In this document: positions 8,438-17,974 of the stretch, piece by piece | Layout of the letters: each line of letters starts with the position of its first letter | How positions within the stretch are numbered: the stretch's first letter is position 1 | Assembly (NCBI GenBank): GCA_025060695.1 | Contig: JANXBH010000006.1 | Coordinates: 21,437 to 85,436 of the forward strand | Direction of reading: 5' to 3' | Length of the DNA: 64,000 nucleotides | Origin: Caldifarciminota bacterium | Lineage (GTDB): Bacteria; Hydrothermota; Hydrothermia; LBFQ01; DSFT01 | The notes under the pieces: model-generated | Databases searched by the model: none | What the model saw: the letters and a program-made list of their open reading frames with translations, nothing else | Told to the model about the DNA's origin: nothing | Program-made: the position numbers and the translations under genes

Positions 8438-9631
8438 ATGGAAGTTATTACAAAAGATGAAAATTATGTAGAACTTAATGTAGGACCACAACACCCTGCA
8501 ACACACGGTGTTTTAAGAGTAGTATTAACACTTGACGGAGAAAAAATTGTAAAAGCTAAGTGTAAAATAGGTTATTTACATAGAGGAACTGAAAAACTTG
8601 GTGAGGAAAAGAATTACTATCAAATGCTTATATATACCGACAGGTTAGATTACCTTGCACCACTTTCAAATAATTTTGCATACGTTAGAGCAGTAGAAAA
8701 ACTTTTAGGTATAGAAAATAAGATACCAAAAAGGGCAGAATATTTAAGGGTAATACTTGCAGAACTCTCAAGAATAGCAAGTCATATAGTAGGTATTGGA
8801 ACACATGTAATGGATATTGGAGCATGGACATTTTTCCTACATGCATTTAGGGAAAGAGAAAAGATATATGATTTATTAGAGGAAATATCAGGGCAAAGGA
8901 TGAATAATACATTCTTTAGATTTGGAGGGGTTGCAGCGGATTGTCCTGATGGTTGGCTTGATAAGGTATATAAGTGGGCGGATGAATTTGAAAAAAAAGT
9001 CTGGTCAGAGCTAATGGATTTAGTAGCGGAAAACCCAATATTTAAGGAGAGAACTATAGGAATTGGAATAATACCAAAAGAATTAGCAATAAACTTATCA
9101 CTTACAGGACCATTACTTAGAGCAAGTGGTATAAAAAAAGACTTAAGAAAAGACAGTCCGTATTCAGTATATAGTGAGTTTAATTTTGAAGTCCCCATTG
9201 GTAAAAATGGAGATACTTATGACAGATTTTTGGTAAGAATGGAGGAAATGCGTCAAAGTGCAAGAATAATAAAACAAGCTATTGAAAGAATACCTGATGG
9301 GGATGTTTTGATAGATGATTATAAAATAGTTCCACCACCAAAGAAAATAGTATACTCTCAAATTGAGTATCTAATTCATCATTTCAAAATTATGAGCGAA
9401 GGATTTTTAGTTCCGGAAGGTGAAGCTTATGCAAGTGTTGAAGGACCAAAGGGAGAAATAGGATTTTATATAGTATCAGATGGTTCATCTAAACCATATA
9501 GATTTAGAATAAGACCACCAAGTTTTATAAATTTACAAGCATTAGAAGAAATAGCACCTGGTCATTTAATAGCAGACTTTATAGCACTAATTGGGACAAT
9601 AGATATAGTCTTAGGAGAAGTTGATAGATAA
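8438..9631 (+). CDS. nuoD: NADH-quinone oxidoreductase subunit D (Nqo4)
   Basis: The 49-kDa-type subunit of respiratory complex I, which helps form the quinone-binding pocket in the peripheral arm. It has LNVGPQHPATHGVLRVV near the N-terminus, GYLHRGTEKL, LAELSRIASHIVGIG, and the C-terminal segment EGPKGEIGFYIVSDG with PSFINLQAL. At 397 residues it is full length. No other complex I subunit lies within the window, so the gene is split from the usual nuo operon or the operon is scattered. It is followed by, and overlaps, the CCA-type nucleotidyltransferase gene. Confidence 0.96.
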   Translation: MEVITKDENYVELNVGPQHPATHGVLRVVLTLDGEKIVKAKCKIGYLHRGTEKLGEEKNYYQMLIYTDRLDYLAPLSNNFAYVRAVEKLLGIENKIPKRAEYLRVILAELSRIASHIVGIGTHVMDIGAWTFFLHAFREREKIYDLLEEISGQRMNNTFFRFGGVAADCPDGWLDKVYKWADEFEKKVWSELMDLVAENPIFKERTIGIGIIPKELAINLSLTGPLLRASGIKKDLRKDSPYSVYSEFNFEVPIGKNGDTYDRFLVRMEEMRQSARIIKQAIERIPDGDVLIDDYKIVPPPKKIVYSQIEYLIHHFKIMSEGFLVPEGEAYASVEGPKGEIGFYIVSDGSSKPYRFRIRPPSFINLQALEEIAPGHLIADFIALIGTIDIVLGEVDR

Positions 9632-10484
9632 CTTAGAACTATATATAGTTGGAGGATACGTAAGGGACAAACTACTTGGCATTGAAAGTAATGATATAGA
9701 CATAGTTTTAGTTCCAAAAAGTAATGTAAATTTAGAGTTTGAAAAAGCAATAAATTATTTTCTAAAGCAAGGATATGAACTAATATTTAAATCTCTGTTC
9801 TTTACTGCAAAGTTTAGAAAGGATAATTTAATATTGGACTTAACTGTAGCAAGAAAAGAAAATTATGAATACAATGGGGCTTTACCTAAGGTAGAAATAA
9901 CAGGTTCTTTATATGAAGATTTAAAAAGAAGAGACTTTACTATAAATGCAATTGCAATGGACTTTAAAGGAAATATTATAGATATATTCAACGGAATAGA
10001 ACATTTAAGAAAAAGGATTCTTATTCCTATAAATTCTTTTCTTGATGATCCTACAAGGATTTTCAGAGCCATTAAATATGCAAAAAAATATAATTTAACT
10101 TATACAAGAAAGCTTATAAATCAGATAAGCAGAGCAAGAAGACATTTAAAAAATGTATCTTTCTCAAGGAAAAGAAAAGAACTTGGACTGATATCTATTG
10201 AAAAAGATAGAGTTTATATGTGGATGGACATTTTAAAGTTTAGAATATTTCCGAACTTATCCTTTAAAAATATAGTTTTTGAAATTGATAAAATTATCCC
10301 ATATACGGAAGGAAGCTGGGTATTGTTTTATATAGCTTTTTTAGATTATGCCATTTCTTTAGCACATATTACAAAATTAGAAAGAGAAATAATTGAAACA
10401 TTTAGAACAAAAAGAGTTTTAAATAAAAAGAATGAAACTTATGAAACTGCTAAGTATATACTAAAACTAAGGGGTCTTTTATGA
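9621..10484 (+). CDS. tRNA nucleotidyltransferase / poly(A) polymerase family (class II)
   Basis: Head domain of the CCA-adding or A-adding enzymes that mature tRNA 3' ends. Evidence is LYIVGGYVRDKLLG (7-20), the metal-binding DIDIV (25-29), LDLTVAR and RRDFTINAIAMD (about 97-108), then the RIFRAIKYAKKY helix. At 287 residues it is short: the C-terminal body is reduced, as in enzymes that add only part of CCA. It overlaps nuoD by 11 bases. The start may be TTG at 9621 or ATA at 9624; the SD (AGGAG, 9613-9617) is three bases from TTG but six from ATA. Confidence 0.85.
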   Translation: MIDNLELYIVGGYVRDKLLGIESNDIDIVLVPKSNVNLEFEKAINYFLKQGYELIFKSLFFTAKFRKDNLILDLTVARKENYEYNGALPKVEITGSLYEDLKRRDFTINAIAMDFKGNIIDIFNGIEHLRKRILIPINSFLDDPTRIFRAIKYAKKYNLTYTRKLINQISRARRHLKNVSFSRKRKELGLISIEKDRVYMWMDILKFRIFPNLSFKNIVFEIDKIIPYTEGSWVLFYIAFLDYAISLAHITKLEREIIETFRTKRVLNKKNETYETAKYILKLRGLL

Positions 10485-11247
10485 TTTCTAATTTTTCTAA
10501 GATAGATACCTCAGGAGAAGTTCTATATATCTTGGTAAATTTTCTTTTTAAAATGATAATTCTTAAGGTATCTTTTTCAGAAATATAGAATAAACCATCA
10601 AGCTTCTTCAGAAGCCTGCTTAAAAAATCTAAGTTTACTCTTCCTTCTATTTCTGGCTCTTTGTAAATTGGAAGTTTTAAAATATCGTATTCTTCCTCAT
10701 TAACTGAAAGTCTATAAAAAATTATATCCTGATTTGAATAGAAGTCTTTTAGAAAATTACCTAAATTATTTACAAAACCTTCCACTAAATTATTATTCAG
10801 AAACAAAAAACCTATATCCTTCATATAGTATAGATTTTTACCCTTATTTATTTTTTTCATATTTTCTAAATTCTCTTGAAATACGTCAATTTCATTAGAG
10901 AAGTATAAAAGTAATTTTATGAATTCTCTTTGAAATTCTTTCAATATATCTACCTTTTGTTCAATTTTACTTAAAATAGATATAATAGGCTTTGGATCAA
11001 TATATTCCCCCTTCTTTTTTCTATCCTCATCCTTCAAAGGTCTTTCTATAATTTTTCCTTTTTTCCACTTCATTAGTCTTTCCAATTCACTCTTACCACT
11101 TCCATAAAGACCCTCAATATATAGTATATTACCATCTTCAACTGCACATTTTATTGAAGTCCCATCAGGTCCAATAAATATAAAAACTTGATTTTTCTTA
11201 TTCTTTAACGCTTTTGCAAGTTCCACAATAAGGAGTCTTTCTTCCAT
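10450..11247 (-). CDS. DUF4388-like protein of unknown function
   Basis: A 265-residue cytoplasmic protein without signal or membrane segment. The first 75 residues read like a DUF4388 (PATAN-type) domain: a basic helical start, GTSIKCAVEDGNILYIEG, then ELERLMKWKKGKIIERPL. DUF4388 proteins are often tied to two-component or gliding-motility regulation, but this is only a fold-level match by eye. The middle is helical and Lys-rich. The gene starts inside the end of comEC (43-base overlap) and is the last of a dnaE-comEC-this gene unit. It converges with the CCA-type gene, overlapping its end by 35 bases. Confidence 0.6.
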   Translation of the reverse strand: MEERLLIVELAKALKNKKNQVFIFIGPDGTSIKCAVEDGNILYIEGLYGSGKSELERLMKWKKGKIIERPLKDEDRKKKGEYIDPKPIISILSKIEQKVDILKEFQREFIKLLLYFSNEIDVFQENLENMKKINKGKNLYYMKDIGFLFLNNNLVEGFVNNLGNFLKDFYSNQDIIFYRLSVNEEEYDILKLPIYKEPEIEGRVNLDFLSRLLKKLDGLFYISEKDTLRIIILKRKFTKIYRTSPEVSILEKLEIIKDPLVLVYT

Positions 11248-12431
11248 AGACTAATTAAAAGAAAGACTAAAACAAGATACAAAAAAACTCCGAAAGTATT
11301 TAATTTAAATTTTAAAGCAGGAAGATTAAATTTCTCCAAAAGTACTACAGAATGTATAAAGACCAAATTTAATAAATGTAAGCTCATCCAAAGTTGCTCT
11401 ATAAATGGGAAAATAATGCAAAAGACAACATTAACCAAAAGCAAAGTTGAAATTGGTATAGTTATAATATTTCCAAAAAAATATAAGATTGGTGCCTTTG
11501 AAAAATGATATAATAATATAGGTATCGTAAAAATTTGAGCTGAAATAGAACCTTTTATGATATTTAAAATGTAATTATTGTCATATTTAAATGGACTATA
11601 AATAAGTCCTAAAACCGCAAGATAAGAAAGCTGAAAACCAACATCGTATATTTCTACAGGATTTATAAGTAAGTTAATAAGAAGTGCAAAACCAAATACA
11701 TTGAGCATGTTAACTTTTCTTTCAAATAAGTATGCAATTGAAAATATTAATGCAAACAGAAATGCTCTAAAGCAAGATGGTATGAAATCTAACATAGCGG
11801 TATACAAAAATACAATTATGGAACTTATAATAAAATTGAGCTTTTTGGGAATATAGAATATAGACAAAATGAAGGAAATAACAAGGAAAATTAGACTTAT
11901 GTGAAGACCAGAAATTGCTAATATGTGGAACATACCAGTTTCAATAAATGCATTCTTTATTTCATATGGAATAAATTCTCTATTATTCAATATAAAGGCA
12001 CTAATAATAGCATAGTCTTTAAAGCTAAATGTTTTATCTCTTAGTAAATTATCAAAAAATTCATACACAGGATTTTCATTTTTTAACTTTTCAAAGTCAA
12101 GCACTATAAAACTATCTTTCCTGATATATCCTGATACTACATAGTCAGCTGGATATAAATTTGATTTATATATACCCGAGCCTTCTATTGGTAATATACC
12201 CTTTGATGGAACATTTACCTCAATACGAATAGGGTAATCAGGCTTTACATTTGGATATTTATAAATCTCCATTCTTAAGGAACCGAGAAACATGAATGGA
12301 ATATATATAAGTGGTTTAAAAAATTTGAGAAAGATTAGGGATATTGCTAAAAATATAAATGTTAGTTTTAAAGGTAAAAAAAGACCAATTGCAAAACTAA
12401 TGGATATGAAAAAAATATGATATAAATACAT
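11205..12431 (-). CDS. comEC: ComEC/Rec2-type DNA uptake channel, without the metallo-beta-lactamase domain
   Basis: A 408-residue polytopic membrane protein. The core competence signature is MFHILAISGLHISLIF (about 167-182), followed by SCFRAFLFALIFSIAYLF and a series of hydrophobic helices, as in the channel that moves one DNA strand across the inner membrane. The usual C-terminal nuclease-like metallo-beta-lactamase domain is absent, as in many short ComEC forms. Its ATG directly follows the dnaE stop codon (TAAATG), so it is translated from the dnaE transcript. Coupling with a replicative polymerase gene is unusual but may be chance. Confidence 0.85.
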   Translation of the reverse strand: MYLYHIFFISISFAIGLFLPLKLTFIFLAISLIFLKFFKPLIYIPFMFLGSLRMEIYKYPNVKPDYPIRIEVNVPSKGILPIEGSGIYKSNLYPADYVVSGYIRKDSFIVLDFEKLKNENPVYEFFDNLLRDKTFSFKDYAIISAFILNNREFIPYEIKNAFIETGMFHILAISGLHISLIFLVISFILSIFYIPKKLNFIISSIIVFLYTAMLDFIPSCFRAFLFALIFSIAYLFERKVNMLNVFGFALLINLLINPVEIYDVGFQLSYLAVLGLIYSPFKYDNNYILNIIKGSISAQIFTIPILLYHFSKAPILYFFGNIITIPISTLLLVNVVFCIIFPFIEQLWMSLHLLNLVFIHSVVLLEKFNLPALKFKLNTFGVFLYLVLVFLLISLWKKDSLLWNLQKR

Positions 12432-15400
12432 TTACTCAAGAGCGTATTCAAAATATTGCTCTATTTCTTCCAGTGTTTTTATATTTAATCTATATCTTTC
12501 TGAGACATAAGTCTCAGACTTACCATTTTCATTTATTTCTATAAAAATTTCAAGACCATTCCCTGAACTATGAATTTTTATAAAATTTATAAAATCATCC
12601 AACCTATCAAAATTTTCTAAGTTTATTTTAAAGATAATTCTCTTCGCTATATTTTCCAAATTTAAAGGTTCTATACTTTCAAGTATAACAACAGGTACTT
12701 CATCTTCTTTATCTTCTAATTCTGCAACTATTTTATAAGCAAAATAATCACCCTCAATTATTTGCTTATATTTAGTGTATTTTTCAGGAGGAACAATAAT
12801 GCTAATTGCATCTGTAAGGTCCTCAACTGTCAAAATAGCATAAGTTTCCTTTTTTGAGTTCTTCTTTATTTGAACTAAAACTTTTGCTACGAACATTGTC
12901 ATTTTATCTTTATTTCTATTTAAGTCTTCAATCTTAGTTATATTTCTATGTCTTTCTATAAAATTGCAAAATGGTGATAGTGGATGTTTAGTTATATATG
13001 TTCCTAAGGTTTCAACTTCATATTTTAAATATTCAACTTCTTTTTTACTATTTTCTACTGCCTTAGCAAACAAACCACCATTTTTATTATCACCATTTAT
13101 TCCACATAATTCTGCTTCCCTTGATTTTATTATACTATCACAAGCACCTGATTTAATCAAGGCTTCTAATACTTTTCTATTTATTTCTTTTACCCTTGTT
13201 TTTATATCCCTAATACTTTTAAATGGACCCCTTGCTTCTCTTTCCTTTATTATATCTTCAATAGTATTTATGCCAATACCCCTTATTCCACCAAGTCCAT
13301 ATCTTATTGTGTTTTCATCTTCAATCTTAAACTCATAATCACTTTTGTTTATATCAGGGGGAAGGATTTTTATATTAAATTTCTTAGCTTCACTTATAAT
13401 TGAAGGTGCTTTTTTATAAAATTGTTGTCCTTTCAACATTTCAAGTGATAATATTGCAGTATAAAACTCTGATGTGTAATTTGCTTTTAAATATGCAGTT
13501 TGATAAGTCAAAAGGGCATATCCAGCTGAGTGAGATTTATTAAATGAATATTCTGCAAATTTTTCTATTGTTTCCCACAGTTTAATAATTTTGTTTTTGT
13601 CTTTTCCTCTTGACACCGCTCCATTTATAAATTTCTCCTTCATCATATCCATTAATTCCTTCTTCTTTTTTCCTATTGCTTTTCTTAAAATATCGGCCTC
13701 ACCAAGTGTAAAACCTGCAAGTCTATTTGCTATTTGCATTACTTGTTCCTGATAAACTATTATTCCATATGTTTCACTTAGGATATCCTTAAGTTCTTCA
13801 AAGTCATATTCAATATTATTCCCTTTGGATTTCCTTTCAATATATTCCTTTGCCCAAGCTATTGCACCTGGACGATATAGTGCAATTAAAGCTATTAAGT
13901 CTTCAAATCTATCTGGTTTCATTTTCATTACAAGTTCTTTCATGCCTTTTGAAGCTTCTAATTGGAATATGCCTATTAGATATCCTTTCCATAGCATTTC
14001 ATAGGTTTTTCTATCATCAAGCGGTATTTTATTTATATCAAAATCAGGATTTTTTCTTTTTCTTATTAGTTCTATAGTTTTTTCAATAATACTTAAAACT
14101 GTTACTCCAAGAAGGTCTATTTTTAAAATACCTAATTTTTCTAATACATCTTTATCAAACTGCGTAGTTATTACTTTCTCTTTTTTTACTGAAGATTCTG
14201 AAAGAGCTAATGGAACATGTTCAGTAATATCACCATCAGTTATAGCAAGACCTGCCGCATGGACTGATGTAGTTCTTGGCTTCTTTGTAATTTTCTCTGC
14301 ATAGTAGAATATTTCTTCTAATTTTTTGTCATTTTGTAATGCTTGTTTTACTTCTGGTATTTGTTTTATCTCTTCAAAACTTGTTATATTTTGTGGTATG
14401 TATTTCGTAAGTTCATTTATTTTAGTGTAAGAATAATCGTATATCCTTGCAACATCCTTTATTGCTGCCTTTGGTCCAAGTGTATTAAATGTAATGATTT
14501 GGGCACATGAATTTGAACCATAACTTTTTATTATATAATCTATTAGCTTGTCTCTCTTAATGTCCGCAAAATCTAAGTCTATATCAGGAGGAGATACCCT
14601 TTCAGGATTTAAAAATCTTTCAAATAGTAGATTGTATTTAATTGGGTCAATCTGAGTAATATCCAAAGCATAAAGCACTAAGCTCCCTGCCGCACTTCCT
14701 CTTCCCGGTCCAACAGGTATATTTTCACTCCTTGCATAATGCACTATGTCATATACTATTAAAAAGTATCCTTCAAATCCAAGCTTTTTTATAACTTCTA
14801 ATTCCATCTCAAGTCTTTGTTTGTATTTATCATCAACCTTACCTAATTTTTTTTCTAAGCCTTCGTAGGCAAGTTCTTGTAAATTCAAGTTTTTATTGAC
14901 TTTTGGCAGTTTTAAATTATTGGGGTCTAGTTTTATGCTATAATTGCACTTTTCTGAAATCTCTAAAGTATTTAATAATGCTTTTTCATATCCTTTAAAT
15001 AGCTCATACATTTCTTCAGGTCTTTTTAGGTATATTTCGTTAGTTTCTATTTTAAATCTTTTTGGGTCGCTTAGTTTTGATTTTGTATGTATTGCAAGTA
15101 ATATCTCTTGAATTTTACTATCTTCTTTTTTAATATAGTGAACATCATTTGTTGCTACTACTTTTATTTCATATTTCTTTGCAAGCTCAAGAAGCTCCTT
15201 ATTTACTTGTATATTCTCTTTAATACCGACATCTTGAAGTTCTAAGTAAAAATCATCTTTAAACACATCACGAAACCATTCAACAGCTTTTCTTGCTGAA
15301 TCATAATCATTTTTTAATATGTATTGCGGAATTTCTCCCTTTAAACACCCTGAAAGCACTATTATACCATCTGAATATTTTTCCAATAAGTTCTTATCTA

Positions 15401-15761
15401 TTCTTGGCTTTGAATAAAAACCTTCTAAATATGAAATTGTTGAGAGTTTGTATAAATTTTTTAATCCTTGGTCATTTTTTGCAATTAGTGTAATATGATA
15501 GTATGAACTTTTACTATCGGGTTTTTTATCTATTGGAACAGGAGAAACATAAGCTTCCATACCAAGTATAGGTTTTATTCCAACTTCTAATGCTTTTTCA
15601 TAAAAGTCTATAATACCAAAGAGATTTCCATGATCAGTCAAAGCAATAGCACTCATACCATATTCCTTGCATGTAGTTACTAAATCCTTAATACTTGCAA
15701 CACCATCCAATAAGCTATATTCACTATGAACATGTAAATGAACGAAGTCAAACTTTGACAT
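12432..15761 (-). CDS. dnaE: DNA polymerase III alpha subunit
   Basis: The replicative polymerase, 1109 residues, full length for DnaE1. It opens with the PHP domain (HLHVHSEYSLLDG, 8-20; TDHGNL, 42-47). The catalytic palm holds GPGRGSAAGS (351-360) and PDIDLDFAD (392-400, Asp393 and Asp395), with a third acidic site in LKIDLLG near residue 548. The finger and helix-hairpin regions (YAYLTYQTAYLKANY-like, GIRGIGINTIEDI) and a C-terminal OB-fold region follow. PHP metal ligands look mostly kept, so proofreading by PHP is possible. First gene of the unit with comEC; ATG is four bases after TTTAAAATTT. Confidence 0.97.
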   Translation of the reverse strand: MSKFDFVHLHVHSEYSLLDGVASIKDLVTTCKEYGMSAIALTDHGNLFGIIDFYEKALEVGIKPILGMEAYVSPVPIDKKPDSKSSYYHITLIAKNDQGLKNLYKLSTISYLEGFYSKPRIDKNLLEKYSDGIIVLSGCLKGEIPQYILKNDYDSARKAVEWFRDVFKDDFYLELQDVGIKENIQVNKELLELAKKYEIKVVATNDVHYIKKEDSKIQEILLAIHTKSKLSDPKRFKIETNEIYLKRPEEMYELFKGYEKALLNTLEISEKCNYSIKLDPNNLKLPKVNKNLNLQELAYEGLEKKLGKVDDKYKQRLEMELEVIKKLGFEGYFLIVYDIVHYARSENIPVGPGRGSAAGSLVLYALDITQIDPIKYNLLFERFLNPERVSPPDIDLDFADIKRDKLIDYIIKSYGSNSCAQIITFNTLGPKAAIKDVARIYDYSYTKINELTKYIPQNITSFEEIKQIPEVKQALQNDKKLEEIFYYAEKITKKPRTTSVHAAGLAITDGDITEHVPLALSESSVKKEKVITTQFDKDVLEKLGILKIDLLGVTVLSIIEKTIELIRKRKNPDFDINKIPLDDRKTYEMLWKGYLIGIFQLEASKGMKELVMKMKPDRFEDLIALIALYRPGAIAWAKEYIERKSKGNNIEYDFEELKDILSETYGIIVYQEQVMQIANRLAGFTLGEADILRKAIGKKKKELMDMMKEKFINGAVSRGKDKNKIIKLWETIEKFAEYSFNKSHSAGYALLTYQTAYLKANYTSEFYTAILSLEMLKGQQFYKKAPSIISEAKKFNIKILPPDINKSDYEFKIEDENTIRYGLGGIRGIGINTIEDIIKEREARGPFKSIRDIKTRVKEINRKVLEALIKSGACDSIIKSREAELCGINGDNKNGGLFAKAVENSKKEVEYLKYEVETLGTYITKHPLSPFCNFIERHRNITKIEDLNRNKDKMTMFVAKVLVQIKKNSKKETYAILTVEDLTDAISIIVPPEKYTKYKQIIEGDYFAYKIVAELEDKEDEVPVVILESIEPLNLENIAKRIIFKINLENFDRLDDFINFIKIHSSGNGLEIFIEINENGKSETYVSERYRLNIKTLEEIEQYFEYALE

Positions 15762-15765
15762 GGAT

Positions 15766-15775
15766 AAATTTTAAA
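15766..15775 (-). promoter_or_regulatory. leaderless-type promoter element of dnaE
   Basis: Minus strand TTTAAAATTT, four bases before ATG. No SD is visible. Confidence 0.65.
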
Positions 15776-15832
15776 TTTATACAATTAAGCAAGTTAAAAT
15801 TATAAAATTAAGTGTCAATCGTCCTATAAAGC

Positions 15833-17938
15833 TTACATTAAGTCATATGGATCAACAACAATCTTTAAGCTTCGCACATCTTTTATTTTCTCTAATTCTT
15901 GCTTTATTTGTTTATAATTTTTTGCTCTTAGAATTACCCTCCATCTATAATAGTTTCTTCTCTTTTCAATAGGTGCGCGTGCAGGACCTAAAATCTCTAC
16001 ATTATTATTATCTATTCTTTTTACAACTTCCTCTATTTTTTTTCTTGCAATATTTTCCTTCTTTGAAGTTGCTTCAACAAGAGCCATTTTATAAAATGGA
16101 GGGTATTTTTGATTTTTTCTATTTTCTAGTTCGTACTTTAAAAAACCTTCATAATCTATGTTTTTAACAAATTCAAAAATTTTATTTTCAGGGTCATAAG
16201 TTTGAATATAAACTATTCCTCCTTTTCTTATTCTACCTATAAATTGTATAAGCAATTGAGAATTTCTTTCATAATTTCTAAAATCGGGGATTAGTAAACC
16301 TATATCTGAATTAGGAATTATAGAAAGCTTAACATCTTTTAAATCAAAACCCTTTGAAATTACTTGAGTTCCAATTATTATTTTACTTCCATTTGAGTGT
16401 ATTTTCTTTATGATTTCATCAAGTTGTTTTCTATTTCTTATGGTATCCCTATCTAATCTAATTATTTCGCAATCCTTAAATATTCCATTTAAGCTCTCTT
16501 CTATTCTTTGAACTCCAAAACCCATACTCTTGATGTTATGCGAACCACAATTTTTGCAGTAATTAGGAATGCGCTGTCTCTTACCGCAAATATGACACTC
16601 CATATATCCTTCGTAAGATTTATGTAAAACAAGGTTTACTGAACAAGAGGAACAAGTATAGATATAGCCGCAATCTTTGCACATAAGAATGGGAGAATAC
16701 CCTCTCCTATTTAAAAATATCATAACACTTCTTCCACTTTCCAATTCTTTTCTTATATCAGGTAGTTGTTTTATAGAAATAAGAATATCACTACTTTCCT
16801 TTCTCAAGTCCACAACTTCTACCTTGGGAAACTCGTAGTTCTTTACTCTTTTAGTAAGTCTCAAAAGATGGTATTTTTTTCTTATAACATTGTAATAGCT
16901 TTCAATAGAAGGTGTTGCAGAAGATAAGACTACTGTTGCATTGTAGTATTTTGATATAACAACTGCAACGTCTCTTGCATTATAAAATGGCTTTTTATTT
17001 TCCTCCTTATATGCTCCATCGTGCTCCTCATCCACAAGTATCAAACCCAGATTATCCACAGGTAAAAATAGTGCCGACCTTGAACCTACTATAATCTTTT
17101 TCTTTCCACTTTTTACCTCACTCCAAAGATATGTTCTATGAGAAGGGGAAAGTGAACTATGATATATTGCAACTAAGTCTTTATATCTTTCATAGAAAAT
17201 TCTTGCCAATACTGGGGATAATGATATTTCTGGGACAAGAACTATTATGCCTTTTCCTTTTCTTAAGAACTTTTCAGCAAGCCATATAAATAAACTTGTT
17301 TTTCCACTACCTGTTGGACCAAAGAGTAAATATACTTTACCTTCTTCAATTATATTTAGAATTTCCTCTTGTTCTTTATTTGGTTTTGATGGAAGTTGTA
17401 CATCATATGAAAGAACTATTAAATCTTCTACTTGTTTTGATTGAATTTTTCTTATTTTTGAAACTTTTTTTACTATCCCTTTTTGAATAAGAGATTCAAT
17501 TACTTCAATTTCAGATGACTTAAACCTACTTAGTCTTACATAGTTTTTATCTTTGAGTAAGTTAATCATAGCTTCCTCTTCTTTGGATAAACTTGTGGTA
17601 TATGCAAGATATTTTCTTTTCAGGAGTTTTACATATTGTCTCTCAAATGAATAACTGTTCGGTGGGAAAAATAACCTTAATGCATGATAAAGACTACATA
17701 CATAGTAATTACTTATCCACTTTGCAATTTCTATTGATTTTTCACTAATTGAATAATTTTCTAAGCTTATAATTTCTTGCAGGTTTTCCTCTTCCGCTTC
17801 ATAGTTTTCAATAACGACCCCCCTCGCTAATTTATTTCTAACTCTTATATTTACCAAGTCTCCAATTTTAGCATTTATAGTATTTTTATAAGATAATAAT
17901 GCGTCTATTCCGAATACACAAATTTTTGAGATTAACAT
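15833..17938 (-). CDS. priA: primosomal replication restart helicase
   Basis: PriA reloads the replisome at stalled forks. The 701 residues hold an N-terminal fork-binding region, Walker A GPTGSGKTSLF (about 208-218), the DEEH box in LILVDEEHDGAY and the VLSSATPSIESYY motif. A zinc-binding insert has eight cysteines (CKDCGYIYTCSSC, CHICGKRQRIPNYCKNCG). The helicase C-domain carries GTQVISKGFDLKDV and QFIGRIRKGG. A single-gene unit, divergent from lepB, with ATG four bases after CCTTAAAATTT. Confidence 0.96.
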   Translation of the reverse strand: MLISKICVFGIDALLSYKNTINAKIGDLVNIRVRNKLARGVVIENYEAEEENLQEIISLENYSISEKSIEIAKWISNYYVCSLYHALRLFFPPNSYSFERQYVKLLKRKYLAYTTSLSKEEEAMINLLKDKNYVRLSRFKSSEIEVIESLIQKGIVKKVSKIRKIQSKQVEDLIVLSYDVQLPSKPNKEQEEILNIIEEGKVYLLFGPTGSGKTSLFIWLAEKFLRKGKGIIVLVPEISLSPVLARIFYERYKDLVAIYHSSLSPSHRTYLWSEVKSGKKKIIVGSRSALFLPVDNLGLILVDEEHDGAYKEENKKPFYNARDVAVVISKYYNATVVLSSATPSIESYYNVIRKKYHLLRLTKRVKNYEFPKVEVVDLRKESSDILISIKQLPDIRKELESGRSVMIFLNRRGYSPILMCKDCGYIYTCSSCSVNLVLHKSYEGYMECHICGKRQRIPNYCKNCGSHNIKSMGFGVQRIEESLNGIFKDCEIIRLDRDTIRNRKQLDEIIKKIHSNGSKIIIGTQVISKGFDLKDVKLSIIPNSDIGLLIPDFRNYERNSQLLIQFIGRIRKGGIVYIQTYDPENKIFEFVKNIDYEGFLKYELENRKNQKYPPFYKMALVEATSKKENIARKKIEEVVKRIDNNNVEILGPARAPIEKRRNYYRWRVILRAKNYKQIKQELEKIKDVRSLKIVVDPYDLM

Positions 17939-17942
17939 GAAA

Positions 17943-17953
17943 AAATTTTAAGG
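17943..17953 (-). promoter_or_regulatory. leaderless-type promoter element of priA
   Basis: Minus strand CCTTAAAATTT, four bases before ATG and only five bases from the oppositely oriented lepB element. Confidence 0.65.
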
Positions 17954-17958
17954 TGTTG

Positions 17959-17969
17959 CTTTAAAATTT
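17959..17969 (+). promoter_or_regulatory. leaderless-type promoter element of lepB
   Basis: CTTTAAAATTT, five bases before a CTG codon at 17975 in the lepB frame. The first ordinary start codon is 65 bases further on. Confidence 0.6.
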
Positions 17970-17974
17970 TCTTA

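Noticed and set aside
8782-9198. 138-codon open frame antisense to nuoD
   Set aside because: No promoter element or SD; nuoD on the other strand is unambiguous.
15762-15832. tRNA or small RNA between dnaE and priA
   Set aside because: Only 71 AT-rich bases without cloverleaf or hairpin; it holds the dnaE promoter element.
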